In this document: one piece after another, positions 8,557-17,028 of the stretch
Position numbering within the stretch: the first letter of the stretch is position 1
Layout of the letters: every line of letters begins with the position of its first letter
Notes under the pieces: generated by a model
Told to the model about the DNA's origin: nothing
The model's database searches: none
What the model saw: only the letters and a program-made list of their open reading frames with translations
DNA from: Trebonia sp035571275
GTDB lineage: Bacteria > Actinomycetota > Actinomycetes > Streptosporangiales > Streptosporangiaceae
Length of the DNA: 64,000 nt
NCBI GenBank assembly: GCA_035571275.1
Contig: DATMKQ010000140.1
Location: 1-64,000 of the forward strand
Direction: 5' to 3'
Translations under genes and position numbers: made by a program

Positions 8557-9006
8557 GTGACAGAAGACACCGCCGCCGCCACGGCCGTGCCTGGCGAATC
8601 CACGGCCGTGACCGGCCGGGAGGCACCCGACTACGTGCACGTCCGCATGCCCGCGGCAAGCGCCTACCTGTCCGTGCTTCGCACGGCCACCGCCGGGCTC
8701 GCGGCGCGACTCGACTTCACCCTCGACGAGATCGAGGACCTGCGCATCGCCATCGACGAGGCGTGCGCGATGCTGCTTTCGCAGGCCATCCCCGGCACCG
8801 ACCTGGAGTGCGGCTTCGAACTCGGCACCGACGAGGTGACGATCACCGTGTCGGTCACCTCCGCCGACCCGCAGATGCCCGCGCGCGACACGTTCGCGTG
8901 GACCGTGCTTTCCGCCCTCGCCGGAACCGTGGATTCCCGGCTCGGTCCTGACGACCGGGTCGCGATCGTGCTGCAAAAGCGCCGAGGCGTTTCGGGGTCC
9001 GGGTGA
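8557..9006 (+). CDS. RsbW/SpoIIAB-like anti-sigma factor kinase
   Basis: A 149-aa GHKL-type ATPase with the N-box DEIEDLRIAIDEACAMLL and a short C-terminal strand region. The G1/G2 boxes are weak, as in many actinobacterial RsbW homologues. It probably holds the sigma factor encoded by the next gene, whose start overlaps its stop by 4 bp (GTGA), which implies translational coupling. GTG start after GGAGAG. The gap 8399-8556 holds no gene. No anti-anti-sigma factor gene lies next to it in the window. Confidence 0.88.
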   Translation: MTEDTAAATAVPGESTAVTGREAPDYVHVRMPAASAYLSVLRTATAGLAARLDFTLDEIEDLRIAIDEACAMLLSQAIPGTDLECGFELGTDEVTITVSVTSADPQMPARDTFAWTVLSALAGTVDSRLGPDDRVAIVLQKRRGVSGSG

Positions 9007-9851
9007 GCAGCGAGTACGAGGTTCAGGTGACCGAGGAGTTCGAGGTCGCGATCGGCGAGCAGGCTCCGCTGCTCGCGCGCGCTGACCACTCGGCACCCGA
9101 CCGAACGCAGGCCCGCGAACTGTTCGAGCGGCTCGCCTCGCTGCCCCCCGGCGACCCAGAGCGCGCGCGCATCAGGGCGACCCTCGTTGAGTTGCACCTG
9201 CCGCTTGTTGAGTACCTGGCGCGCCGGTTCCGCAACCGCGGCGAATGGCTGGACGACCTCACCCAGGTCGCGACCATCGGGCTGATCAAGTCCATCGACA
9301 GGTTCGACCTCGAGCGCGGCGTGGAGTTCTCGACCTACGCCACGCCCACCATCGTCGGCGAGATCAAGCGTCACTTCAGGGACAAGGGCTGGGCCGTCCG
9401 CGTACCGCGCCGGCTCCAGGAGCTCAAGCTGTCGCTCACCAAGGCGATCGGTGACCTGGCGCAGCGCGAAGGCCGGGCGCCCACGGTCAGCGAACTCGCG
9501 GCGCATCTGCAGATGAGCGAGGAAGAGGTGCTCGAAGGCCTGGAGTCCGCGAACGCCTACTCCACGGTCTCGCTTGACGCACCGGACTCCGGTGACGAAG
9601 ACGCGCCGGCGGTCGCCGACTCGCTCGGCATGATCGACGATGCCCTGGAAGGGGTCGAATACCGCGAGTCGCTCAAGCCGCTGCTCGAGCGACTGCCGCC
9701 GCGGGAGAAGAAGATCCTGCTGCTGCGCTTCTTCGGCAACATGACGCAGTCCCAGATCGCCGCCGAGCTCGGTATCTCACAGATGCACGTCTCCCGGCTG
9801 CTCGCCAGGACGCTGGCTCAGCTCCGCGAAGGGCTCACGATCGACGACTGA
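9003..9851 (+). CDS. SigF/SigB-family RNA polymerase sigma factor
   Basis: A 282-aa group 3 sigma factor. Region 2 is visible as VEYLARRFRNRGEWLDDLTQVATIGL and FSTYATPTIVGEIKRHFRD, region 3 as RVPRRLQELK, and region 4 as LPPREKKILLLRFFGNMTQSQIAAELGISQMHVSRLLART. It has a long acidic N-terminus. Its position directly behind the RsbW-like gene marks a partner-switching module for general stress or developmental gene control. The gene is followed by a tandem array of hairpins that should end transcription. Confidence 0.93.
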   Translation: MSSEYEVQVTEEFEVAIGEQAPLLARADHSAPDRTQARELFERLASLPPGDPERARIRATLVELHLPLVEYLARRFRNRGEWLDDLTQVATIGLIKSIDRFDLERGVEFSTYATPTIVGEIKRHFRDKGWAVRVPRRLQELKLSLTKAIGDLAQREGRAPTVSELAAHLQMSEEEVLEGLESANAYSTVSLDAPDSGDEDAPAVADSLGMIDDALEGVEYRESLKPLLERLPPREKKILLLRFFGNMTQSQIAAELGISQMHVSRLLARTLAQLREGLTIDD

Positions 9852-9857
9852 CTCAAC

Positions 9858-10027
9858 GGTTTACCGGGGGGTCACCGGGGGGTCGCCCCCCGGGGATTAA
9901 CACGGTTTACCGGGGGGTCACCGGGGGGTCGCCCCCCGGGGATTAACAGGGTTTACCGGGGGGTCACCGGGGGGTCGCCCCCCGGGGATTAACAGGGTTT
10001 ACCGGGGGTCGTCCCCCGGGGATTCAC
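9858..10027. repeat. Tandem array of 46-bp G-run hairpin units
   Basis: Three 46-bp units begin at 9858, 9904 and 9950, and a shorter fourth at 9996. Each contains CCGGGGGGTCGCCCCCCGG, able to form an 8-bp stem, preceded by a second G6 run. It lies between the sigma gene and the convergent membrane-protein gene and is related to the single copies at 7507, 26495, 38809 and 40807. It probably acts as a multiple two-way terminator. Confidence 0.9.
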
Positions 10028-10500
10028 AGCTCTGTCCGCCTGGTTAGGGCCTGCCAGCTGGCCGGAGCCACCACCGCGGCCACTCCGGCGACGGCGAGCA
10101 GCAGGGCGGGAACTCCCCAGTCGAACCGGTGCGCCTGAAGCAGGTAGACGGCGACGACACCCGTGAACGCCTGGATCATCACCGTGGGAGTGCGGCTCCA
10201 CGGGCGCACGCGGGCCACACCGAACGCGATCCACGCGATCCCGGCGACGGCGATGAACTCCAGGATGGTAAGGGCGACCCCGCTAGAGGCCTGGGCCGAC
10301 CGTCCGTCGGCGGCGTCGACAGCGGTGAGCACCCCGGCCACGCCCAAGCCCAAGGCCTCCACCGCCACCGCCACGGCCGCCAGCGTGAGCAGGGGCGGGC
10401 GGCGTGCCGCCCGCGCGTCGGCCAGCGGGGGCCTGGCCGACGCGGCCGGTCCTTTCTTGCCTGTTGATACAGACCGGCCGGCTGGAGAACGCATACCCAT
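10024..10500 (-). CDS. Small integral membrane protein of unknown function
   Basis: 158 aa. A 35-residue basic, Pro/Arg/Ala-rich cytoplasmic N-terminus is followed by four hydrophobic segments (about residues 37-58, 75-95, 104-124 and 128-145), then TRRTEL. No catalytic residue pattern is visible. Coding is supported by the consistent hydrophobic periodicity and absence of a better frame. It is divergent from the lipid kinase gene with 38 bp between, so the two may share a control region. An ATG at 10494 is an alternative start. Confidence 0.72.
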   Translation of the reverse strand: MGMRSPAGRSVSTGKKGPAASARPPLADARAARRPPLLTLAAVAVAVEALGLGVAGVLTAVDAADGRSAQASSGVALTILEFIAVAGIAWIAFGVARVRPWSRTPTVMIQAFTGVVAVYLLQAHRFDWGVPALLLAVAGVAAVVAPASWQALTRRTEL

Positions 10501-10525
10501 AGTCTCGCACCCTTCGCGGCACCGT

Positions 10526-10531
10526 TAGCCT
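10526..10531 (+). promoter_or_regulatory. -10 box for leaderless lipid-kinase transcript
   Basis: TAGCCT, 7 nt before the GTG at 10539. No ribosome site is seen, consistent with a leaderless mRNA. Confidence 0.5.
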
Positions 10532-10538
10532 GAGCAAC

Positions 10539-11633
10539 GTGCGCGCGCTGCTGATCATAAATCCTCACGCGACTTCCATGTCCGGACACGACGCCGGACT
10601 GGTGGTCCGCGAACTTGGCTCCCGGTTTGACCTGGAAACCGTGCAGACACAGTATCGCGGTCACGCGGGTGAGCTCGCCGCCGCCTCGGCGGCACAAGGA
10701 TTCGACCTCGTGGTGACGTTCGGGGGCGACGGGACGGTCAACGAGGTCGTCAACGGGCTGATGAACGCGCGGGTGCCGGGTTACACCGGGCCGCCATGCG
10801 GGCCCGCGGCGGCCAGCGGGGGCAGCGAGGGATCCGACGGCTCTGGCGGCACCGAGGCGGCCGACGGCGCCGGCGGTGTCAGGATCGCTGACATCCCCGA
10901 GGCGACCGCGCGGCCGGCGATCGCGCCCGTACCTGGCGGCGGCGCCAACGTGTTCGCGCGTACGCTCGGGCTGCCGCCGGAGCCGTCCGCCGCGGTGCGG
11001 CGGATTCTCGCCGCGGCCGACAGCGGCACGCGGCGCACGATCGGGCTCGGGCTCGCCGGGGACCGATTTTTCACCTTCAGCGCCGGGCTCGGCGTCGACG
11101 CGGAAGTCATGGCGGACGTGGAACGGTTGCGTGCCCGCGGCCGCCGCGCCTCCACGATGCTGTACCTGCGGACCGCGGTGCGCCGCTATTACTACTTCAC
11201 CGACCGGCGTCGCCCCGCCCTCACCCTGCTGGCACCGGACCAGCCGCCGGTCCGCGGGCTCTTCATGGGGGTTGTGACGAACAGTTCGCCATGGACGTAC
11301 CTTGGCCGCCGTCCGGTCCGTCCCGCACCGCATACCGACTTCAACTCCGGTCTCGACCTGTTCGCGCTCCGGCGACTGCGCACGCTGAGCACCCTTGCGG
11401 CACTCCGGCACATGACGCACACTAACGAGCAGCCCCCGTCCGGGCGCGACGTGGTCAGCGCCGCGGCCCTTAATGAGCTGACGTTCAAGGCGGATCGTCC
11501 AATCGCATTCCACATCGATGGCGAGTACCTAGGCGAGACCGAGCAAGTAGCATTCAGGTTCGTGCCAGACGCACTGTGTGTTCTAGCGTTACATATCCCA
11601 CATATTGTGACCGATCTGACACCAAATTCGTGA
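10539..11633 (+). CDS. Diacylglycerol kinase-family lipid kinase
   Basis: A 364-aa DAGK-catalytic-domain protein. The N-terminus has ALLIINPHA, followed by the glycine-rich nucleotide loop VVTFGGDGTVNEVVNGL (residues 64-80), VPGGGANVFART, and a C-terminal beta-rich domain ending in FHIDGEYLGETEQVAFRFVP. It should phosphorylate a lipid such as diacylglycerol or a sphingoid-like or prenol substrate at the membrane. A low-complexity insert of Gly/Ser/Ala (about residues 85-118) splits the nucleotide-binding region from the GGGAN motif. GTG start, leaderless. It ends before the whiB1 control region. Confidence 0.9.
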   Translation: MRALLIINPHATSMSGHDAGLVVRELGSRFDLETVQTQYRGHAGELAAASAAQGFDLVVTFGGDGTVNEVVNGLMNARVPGYTGPPCGPAAASGGSEGSDGSGGTEAADGAGGVRIADIPEATARPAIAPVPGGGANVFARTLGLPPEPSAAVRRILAAADSGTRRTIGLGLAGDRFFTFSAGLGVDAEVMADVERLRARGRRASTMLYLRTAVRRYYYFTDRRRPALTLLAPDQPPVRGLFMGVVTNSSPWTYLGRRPVRPAPHTDFNSGLDLFALRRLRTLSTLAALRHMTHTNEQPPSGRDVVSAAALNELTFKADRPIAFHIDGEYLGETEQVAFRFVPDALCVLALHIPHIVTDLTPNS

Positions 11634-11846
11634 GGTTCGTTTGCCGTCCCCCCTTGCGCTGGCTCTGACCTGCTTGAGAGGCTAGTTCCGGTGCCTGGGG
11701 AGGCGTTGCCCCGCTTGCATGTGCGTGGTTGACACGGGTACGTCGCCCTCCGGAGAGCGTCCGGGCGTCCGCTGACACAGACTGCGATCGACGGGCACTC
11801 CCACAAGATCGGGAATAAACCAACGTTCCCGACATATCGCATAGCT

Positions 11847-11862
11847 CGTGAAATACTTCACA
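11847..11862. promoter_or_regulatory. CRP/FNR-like operator upstream of whiB1
   Basis: CGTGAAATACTTCACA matches the CRP consensus TGTGA-N6-TCACA at 9 of 10 positions and is an inverted repeat (GTGAA/TTCAC). It lies 71 bp before the whiB1 start. The M. tuberculosis whiB1 promoter is also CRP-controlled, which supports the reading. The rest of 11634-11932 shows no gene. Confidence 0.6.
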
Positions 11863-11932
11863 AGCACCGAGTGGCGTGTGGCGAGCCGCACAAATGACCA
11901 GCCGCTACGCCGAGAAGGAGTAGGTAGACATC

Positions 11933-12187
11933 ATGGACTGGCGCCACGTTGCCGCCTGTCGTGAGGTAGATCCTGAGCTGTTCTTCCCGATCGGAAACAG
12001 CGGCCCTGCGCTCCTTCAGATTGAAGAAGCCAAGCAGGTTTGCCGACGTTGCACGGTGCAGGAGGACTGCCTTCGGTGGGCCATCGACACCGGCCAGGAT
12101 GCCGGCGTCTGGGGTGGCTTGAGCGAGGACGAGCGGCGCACCCTCAAGCGTCGCACGGTACGGCTGCGGGCACGGGCCCACGTCTGA
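11933..12187 (+). CDS. whiB1: WhiB-family iron-sulfur transcriptional regulator (WhiB1 type)
   Basis: An 84-aa Wbl protein that carries a 4Fe-4S cluster on Cys9, Cys37, Cys40 and Cys46 and acts with the primary sigma factor. The beta-turn GVWGG (58-62) and a basic C-terminal tail (RTLKRRTVRLRARAHV) for DNA contact follow. The N-terminus MDWRH and PELFFP.GNSGPA mark the WhiB1 subgroup, essential and NO-responsive in mycobacteria. AAGGAG lies upstream of the ATG. It is monocistronic, with its own upstream region containing a CRP-like site. Confidence 0.95.
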   Translation: MDWRHVAACREVDPELFFPIGNSGPALLQIEEAKQVCRRCTVQEDCLRWAIDTGQDAGVWGGLSEDERRTLKRRTVRLRARAHV

Positions 12188-12250
12188 CCGGCCGGGCCGG
12201 CGCACGGCCCGGTACACTCTCGCGACAACTTCATCTGGTAATTAACGCAC

Positions 12251-13771
12251 TCAGCCCTGGCGGGGCTGCGGTTCGTAGCGGACGGGCAAGTCGACGACCG
12301 CTGTGGTACCGCCCCCCGGCCGGGGCGTGATGCTGAGGCGGCCGCCAAGTTCAGCCACCACCAGCGTCTTGACGATCTGAAGTCCGAGGCTCGTGGTGTT
12401 CTCTAGGTCAAAGTCCGCGGGCAGGCCGGCACCGCTATCGCTCACCGTGACCATGAGCTGCTCGGGAGCCCGCGCCGCCAGCACCTCGATGATCCCCTCC
12501 CCGTTTCCGGTCGCGCGCGACACTGGCGCGCCGAAGCCGTGCTGAAGCGCGTTCTGCAGCAGTTCGGTGAGCACCATCGCGAGCGGCGTGGCGACCGACG
12601 CCGACAGCATCCCGAACTGGCCGGTGATCTTCGGCGTCACCCGCACTTCAGGCGAGGACACCTCGCCGGCCATCATGGCGACCCGGTCCGCGATGTCGTC
12701 GAAGTCCACGATCTCCTCGGGAGCGTGGGACAGGGTCTCGTGCACGATAGCGATCGACCCGACGCGGCGCACGGCCTCCTCAAGTGCGGCCCGCGCCTCA
12801 GGCGCCTGCAGCCGCCGGGCCTGCAGCCGCAGCAGCGCGGCGACCGTCTGCAGGTTGTTCTTCACCCGGTGGTGGATCTCCCTGATGGTGGCGTCCTTGG
12901 TGAGCAGTTCTCGCTCCCTGCGGCGCAATTCGGTGACGTCGCGGACCAGGACAAGCGCGCCCGTCCGCTGGCCTCCGACCACCAGTGGGATGGAGCGCAA
13001 CTGGACGACCGCGCCGTTGGAGTCGATCTCCGTCTCCCGTGGCGCCCGGCCGCGGGCGACCAGCATAAGCGACTCGTCGACGGGTTCCCCCGGCATGCTC
13101 AGCTGCGCTGTCGCCGCGCCGAGCTCGGCGCTCATCAGGTCCGCGTTAAGCCCGAGCCTGCGGTAGGCCGACTGCGCGTTCGGGCTCGCGTAAGTGACCC
13201 GGCCCGCGCTGTCCAGGCGGAGCAGCCCGTCCCCGACCCGGGGCGAACGCACCAGCATCGTGTCCTGGCCCGGGTAGGGGAACGTGCCCTCGGAAACCAT
13301 TCGCGCCAGGTCGTCGGCACCTTGCAGGTAAGTGAGCTCGAGCCGGCTTGGCGTGCGCGCCGAATTCAGGTTGGTGGACCGCTCGATGACCGCGATGACC
13401 CGGCCGTCCCTTGTCACTGGTATCGCCTCGGCGCGCACCGGCACCCCGCTGGTCCAGTCAGGGTCGCTTTCCCGCCAGATGCGCTGCTCCCCGCGTGCCG
13501 TGTCGAGCAGTGGCGCTCGTTCCGGGCCGACTTGCGCTCCGACCACATCGTCGGGAAAGGAGGTAGGGCCGGTCGTCGGCCGCATCTGCGCGACCGCCAC
13601 CCATGCCACGTCGGGCGCGGGATCGGAAATGCGCAGCGGGACCCAGAGGATCAGGTCGGCGAAGGACAGGTCCGCTAGGAGCTGCCAGTCCGACACCAGG
13701 GAGTGCAGCCACTCGATGTCGGTGCCGGACAGGTTTGTGTACTTCCTCGCGAGGTCGCTCAGCGTCGGCAC
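12251..13771 (-). CDS. pdtaS: PdtaS-type sensor histidine kinase
   Basis: 506 aa, close to the 501 aa of mycobacterial PdtaS. An N-terminal GAF-like domain (PTLSDLARKYTNLSGTDIE..., about 1-150) is followed by a PAS domain and the HisKA_2 dimerisation segment REIHHRVKNNLQTVAALLRLQ, where the first His is the likely phosphoacceptor. An HATPase domain ends it (LTELLQNALQHG, VSDSGAGLPADFD, TSLGLQIV). There are no membrane segments, so it is cytosolic. Its partner PdtaR is an RNA-binding ANTAR regulator, not in this window. The GTG start is fixed by alignment of the N-terminus; the longer upstream frame runs into bioF on the other strand. Confidence 0.93.
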   Translation of the reverse strand: MPTLSDLARKYTNLSGTDIEWLHSLVSDWQLLADLSFADLILWVPLRISDPAPDVAWVAVAQMRPTTGPTSFPDDVVGAQVGPERAPLLDTARGEQRIWRESDPDWTSGVPVRAEAIPVTRDGRVIAVIERSTNLNSARTPSRLELTYLQGADDLARMVSEGTFPYPGQDTMLVRSPRVGDGLLRLDSAGRVTYASPNAQSAYRRLGLNADLMSAELGAATAQLSMPGEPVDESLMLVARGRAPRETEIDSNGAVVQLRSIPLVVGGQRTGALVLVRDVTELRRRERELLTKDATIREIHHRVKNNLQTVAALLRLQARRLQAPEARAALEEAVRRVGSIAIVHETLSHAPEEIVDFDDIADRVAMMAGEVSSPEVRVTPKITGQFGMLSASVATPLAMVLTELLQNALQHGFGAPVSRATGNGEGIIEVLAARAPEQLMVTVSDSGAGLPADFDLENTTSLGLQIVKTLVVAELGGRLSITPRPGGGTTAVVDLPVRYEPQPRQG

Positions 13772-13840
13772 TTTCCCATGATGACATGTCCCTGACAGCG
13801 GAAATTTCCCTGTTGGCGCATCACCTGGCATTATTCCCGC

Positions 13841-15052
13841 ATGCAGGGCTCCGCTTTCACGACGTTCGATCCGCTCGCCAGGCTGCGGGCCGCCGCCGCC
13901 GCCCGCGAGGCGGCAGGCCTGCGACGGCGTCTGTCGCCGCGCTCGCCGCAGGACGCCGCACTGGACCTCGCGTCCAACGATTACCTCGGCCTGGCTGGGG
14001 ATCCGAGGCTGGCCGAAGCTGCCGCCGCGGCCGCGCGGACATGGGGAACGGGGGCTACCGGATCGCGGCTCGTGACCGGAACGACCTCGCTGCACGCCGA
14101 GCTTGAAGCGGAGCTGGCGGCCTTCACCGCTGCCCAGACGGCCCTGGTGTTCTCTTCCGGTTACCTAGCCAACCTGGCCGTGGTGACGGCGCTCACGGCG
14201 GCTCTTGGCGGTGAGGTCCTGATCGTCTCTGACGAGCGCAACCACGCCTCCCTGATCGATGCCTGCCGGCTGGCCCGCGCTAAGGGCGTGCGCGTGCAGG
14301 TGACGCCGCACGGGGACACCGCCGCGATCGCCGCCGGCCTGGCCGGCCGGCGCGAGGAAGCAGCGCTGGTCGTCACCGACGCGGTCTTCTCGGTGTCCGG
14401 CGACCTGGCACCGGTCGCGGCGCTGCACGCGATCGCGCGCCACCACCGTGCGCTGCTCGTGATCGACGAAGCGCACTCTTTCGGCGTGTTCGGGGCCGAC
14501 GGGAGCGGCGCGGCGGTCGCCGCGGGGATAGCCGCCGAGCCCGATGTCGTGCGGACCGTCACCCTGTCCAAGTCGCTCGGCGGTCAAGGCGGCGCGGTCC
14601 TCGCCGCGGCCGAGGTCAGGCAGACCCTGGTAGACACCGGGCGAGGCTTCATCTTCGACACCGGCCTGGCCCCGCCGGCCGCGGCCGCGGCGCTCGCCGC
14701 CCTGCGAGTGCTGCGGTCAGAGCCCGAACTACCAGCAAGGGCACGGGGCGCCGCGGCCCGGCTGGCTGGCATCGCGGCGGAATTTGGCCTGGATATCGCC
14801 ATGCCCGATGCCGCAGTTGCCTCCGTGATCCTCGGTGATCCGCTTGATGCGCTGGCCGCGCAGCGGACGTGCGCCGAGCACGGCGTGCGAGTCGGCTGCT
14901 TCCGTCCGCCGTCGGTGCCGGCGGGCGCCGCGTGCCTTCGGCTGACCGGACGTGCCACGCTAACGGAAAACGACTTCCGCGTGGCCTCGCGCGTACTGGC
15001 AATCGTGAGGGATCATTGCCGGAATACCGCACAAGCGGGGAAGGAACACTAG
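13841..15052 (+). CDS. bioF: 8-amino-7-oxononanoate synthase
   Basis: Condenses pimeloyl-CoA/ACP with alanine in biotin synthesis, PLP-dependent. The 403-aa protein has LDLASNDYLGLAGDPR (42-57), the PLP-stacking His135 in SDERNHAS, DEAHSFGVFG (209-218) and the Schiff-base Lys244 in TLSKSLGGQGG. The alpha-oxoamine synthase fold is complete. It is the first gene of a bioF-GntR-bioD unit: the regulator's ATG follows the stop codon directly. bioA and bioB are not in the window. Confidence 0.93.
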   Translation: MQGSAFTTFDPLARLRAAAAAREAAGLRRRLSPRSPQDAALDLASNDYLGLAGDPRLAEAAAAAARTWGTGATGSRLVTGTTSLHAELEAELAAFTAAQTALVFSSGYLANLAVVTALTAALGGEVLIVSDERNHASLIDACRLARAKGVRVQVTPHGDTAAIAAGLAGRREEAALVVTDAVFSVSGDLAPVAALHAIARHHRALLVIDEAHSFGVFGADGSGAAVAAGIAAEPDVVRTVTLSKSLGGQGGAVLAAAEVRQTLVDTGRGFIFDTGLAPPAAAAALAALRVLRSEPELPARARGAAARLAGIAAEFGLDIAMPDAAVASVILGDPLDALAAQRTCAEHGVRVGCFRPPSVPAGAACLRLTGRATLTENDFRVASRVLAIVRDHCRNTAQAGKEH

Positions 15053-15862
15053 ATGAGCGTGTCTCCGATGCCGGCCGACGACAGCCCAGGCGATGCCAGC
15101 CTGCTGATCCCGGAAAAATCCGGCAATCTCACCTCGTCGCCGACCGTACTGCGGCTGCCCAAGTACTACCAGGTGAAGAAGCAGTTGCTCGAATTCACTT
15201 CGGCCATGTCACCGGGCAGCCCGGTGCCGCCCGAGCGGGAACTCGCCCGGCTGTACGGCACGTCCAGGACCACCGTGCGCCAGGCACTCGCCGAACTCGT
15301 GGTCGAGGGACGGCTGCTTCGCATGCAGGGAAAGGGCACATTCGTCGCAAAGCCCAAGGTAGCGCAGGCCCTCGAGCTGGCCAGCTACACCGAAGGCATG
15401 CGCCAGCACGGCCTGCACCCGCTGACCAAAATCCTCGACATCGGCTACGTGACGGCTGACGACGAGCTCGCCACCCGCCTGGCCATCAGGCCGGGCGGCC
15501 GCGCGCTGCGCATCCACCGGCTTCGCCTCGCCGACGGCGAGCCGATGTCCATCGACACCTCGCACCTCCCCGCGCGCCGGTTCCCCGGCTTGCGCCGTCA
15601 GCTCGAGCGGCACGCGTCACTGTACGAGACGCTGCGCAACGAATACGGGATCCAGCTCGCCGAGGCGGAAGAGACGATCGAGACCGTACTCGCCGACCCG
15701 CACGACGCCATGCTGCTCGGCGTGGACCCGGGAATCCCGCTGCTGCTGCTGTCCAGGCACGCGATCGACTCGACGGGTGAGCCGGTCGAGTGGGCACAGT
15801 CCTGGTATCGCGGGGACCGGTACAAGTTCATCACCCGGCTGCGGCGGACGCCCAACCCGTGA
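15053..15862 (+). CDS. GntR/HutC-family transcriptional regulator with UTRA domain
   Basis: 269 aa. A 35-residue leader precedes the winged helix (LPKYYQVKKQLLEF...PPERELARLYGTSRTTVRQALAELVVEGRLLRMQGKGTFVA, about 36-100), and a UTRA effector domain fills the rest, with typical EPMSIDTSHLP and EPVEWAQSWYRGDRYKF. It resembles DasR-like sugar-phosphate sensors, but it sits between bioF and bioD with no gap (ATG abuts the bioF stop; GTGA overlap with bioD). Either it regulates biotin genes with an unknown ligand, or it was captured by the operon. Confidence 0.92.
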   Translation: MSVSPMPADDSPGDASLLIPEKSGNLTSSPTVLRLPKYYQVKKQLLEFTSAMSPGSPVPPERELARLYGTSRTTVRQALAELVVEGRLLRMQGKGTFVAKPKVAQALELASYTEGMRQHGLHPLTKILDIGYVTADDELATRLAIRPGGRALRIHRLRLADGEPMSIDTSHLPARRFPGLRRQLERHASLYETLRNEYGIQLAEAEETIETVLADPHDAMLLGVDPGIPLLLLSRHAIDSTGEPVEWAQSWYRGDRYKFITRLRRTPNP

Positions 15863-16584
15863 CCAGTGCCCCCGACGCGCCGCGGGGCATCCTCGTGGTC
15901 ACGGGCACCGGCACGGGTGTCGGCAAGACGGTGGTCACCGCGGCGATCGCGGCGCTCGCCCTGGCGCGCGGCGATCGGGTCGCCGTGGTCAAGCCCGCCC
16001 AGACCGGAGTGGGCCCCGACACGCCTGACGCGGATACCATCCGACGGCTGGCCGGTGTCATGGACACACACGAACTGGCGCGGTTCCCCGACCCGCTCTC
16101 TCCAGAAGCCGCCGCCCGGGTTTCCAGCCTGCCGCCGCTGGACATGCGCGCCGCCGCCGGGTACATAGCCAGGCTCGCGGAAGCCAGGGACCTGGTCCTC
16201 GTAGAGGGCGCCGGCGGCCTGCTCGTGCGCTACGACACGGCCGGCGCTACCATCGCCGACCTAGCATCGGAACTGTCCGCGCCGGCCCTGGTGGTGACGG
16301 CGGCCAGCCTCGGCACGCTCAATCACACCGCGCTGACCTGCGAAGCTCTGACCGCCAGAAAGATCACGAACGCCGGCGTGGTGATTGGCAGCTGGCCACG
16401 GCATCCGGGCCTGGCCGAGCTCACCAACCTGACCGACCTCGAGGTCGTCGCCGGTGAGCCACTGGCCGGCGCGCTGCCAGCAGGCAGCGGCCTTCTCGGG
16501 CAACCCGACTTCCTCGCCGTCTCAAGGGCAGGGCTGGGGCTCCGGCTGGGCGGCCGCGGCGACGCACCCGCCGGCGCCAGGTAA
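15859..16584 (+). CDS. bioD: ATP-dependent dethiobiotin synthetase
   Basis: Closes the ureido ring of dethiobiotin from DAPA, CO2 and ATP. The 241-aa protein starts at a GTG overlapping the regulator's TGA. It has the P-loop GTGTGVGKT (16-24), VVKPAQTGV with the conserved Lys, and VEGAGGLLVRYD. An in-frame upstream ATG at 15790 would add 23 residues inside the regulator gene and is rejected. No terminator is obvious behind it. Confidence 0.93.
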   Translation: MTSAPDAPRGILVVTGTGTGVGKTVVTAAIAALALARGDRVAVVKPAQTGVGPDTPDADTIRRLAGVMDTHELARFPDPLSPEAAARVSSLPPLDMRAAAGYIARLAEARDLVLVEGAGGLLVRYDTAGATIADLASELSAPALVVTAASLGTLNHTALTCEALTARKITNAGVVIGSWPRHPGLAELTNLTDLEVVAGEPLAGALPAGSGLLGQPDFLAVSRAGLGLRLGGRGDAPAGAR

Positions 16585-16764
16585 CCACCCTTTTCATCCG
16601 GAACGGACCGTGGCGTCCGCGCGGCAGTCGCGCGAATCCCGTTAGATGATTGACGGCCCGGTTGGGCATTGCCTAATTCACTACTGTGTCAGAACATAGT
16701 GGGAACCATGTGGCCTATGTCACGCCTTGTCGCGCGATGACGCCCGAGAGGACGGCCCGAAACC

Positions 16765-17028
16765 ATGACACAACCGGCTATAAGACCGAAGAGCCCGGTC
16801 GCCGCTCACCCAATCACGTCGGCCGCGATCGCCATCCTGGTGGTCGCGACCATCTTCTTCACGGTGTACGTCCCGATCTACGCACGGCTAACGCCGAAGG
16901 TCGGCGACTTCCCGTTCTTCTACTTCTATCTGCTCATCTTCATGCCAATCACCTCGCTGGTGCTGTGGATCGTCGTCCAGCTGCAGAAACGGCTGGGCAC
17001 GCCCGTGGGGAACGAGGAGCAGTCATGA
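16765..17028 (+). CDS. DUF3311-like small membrane subunit of a symporter
   Basis: 87 aa with two hydrophobic segments (about 20-40 and 50-73) separated by a short loop and the block FPFFYFYLLIFMPITS, which is characteristic of the small DUF3311 proteins encoded just before sodium:solute symporters. It overlaps the symporter start by 4 bp (ATGA), so the two are translationally coupled and probably form a complex or stabilise each other. A possible promoter is TTGACG at 16650 with TAATTC 18 bp on. Confidence 0.85.
   Translation: MTQPAIRPKSPVAAHPITSAAIAILVVATIFFTVYVPIYARLTPKVGDFPFFYFYLLIFMPITSLVLWIVVQLQKRLGTPVGNEEQS

Noticed and set aside
9858..10027. Possible CRISPR array
   Set aside because: Units are contiguous without unique spacers, and no cas genes are present; it is a tandem repeat of a hairpin element.
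13772..14095. N-terminal extension of PdtaS
   Set aside because: It would run antisense through bioF, and family alignment starts at the GTG at 13771.
16036..16043. CGGATACC in bioD
   Set aside because: It lies inside a coding sequence and has no TGCAGT 7 nt upstream.
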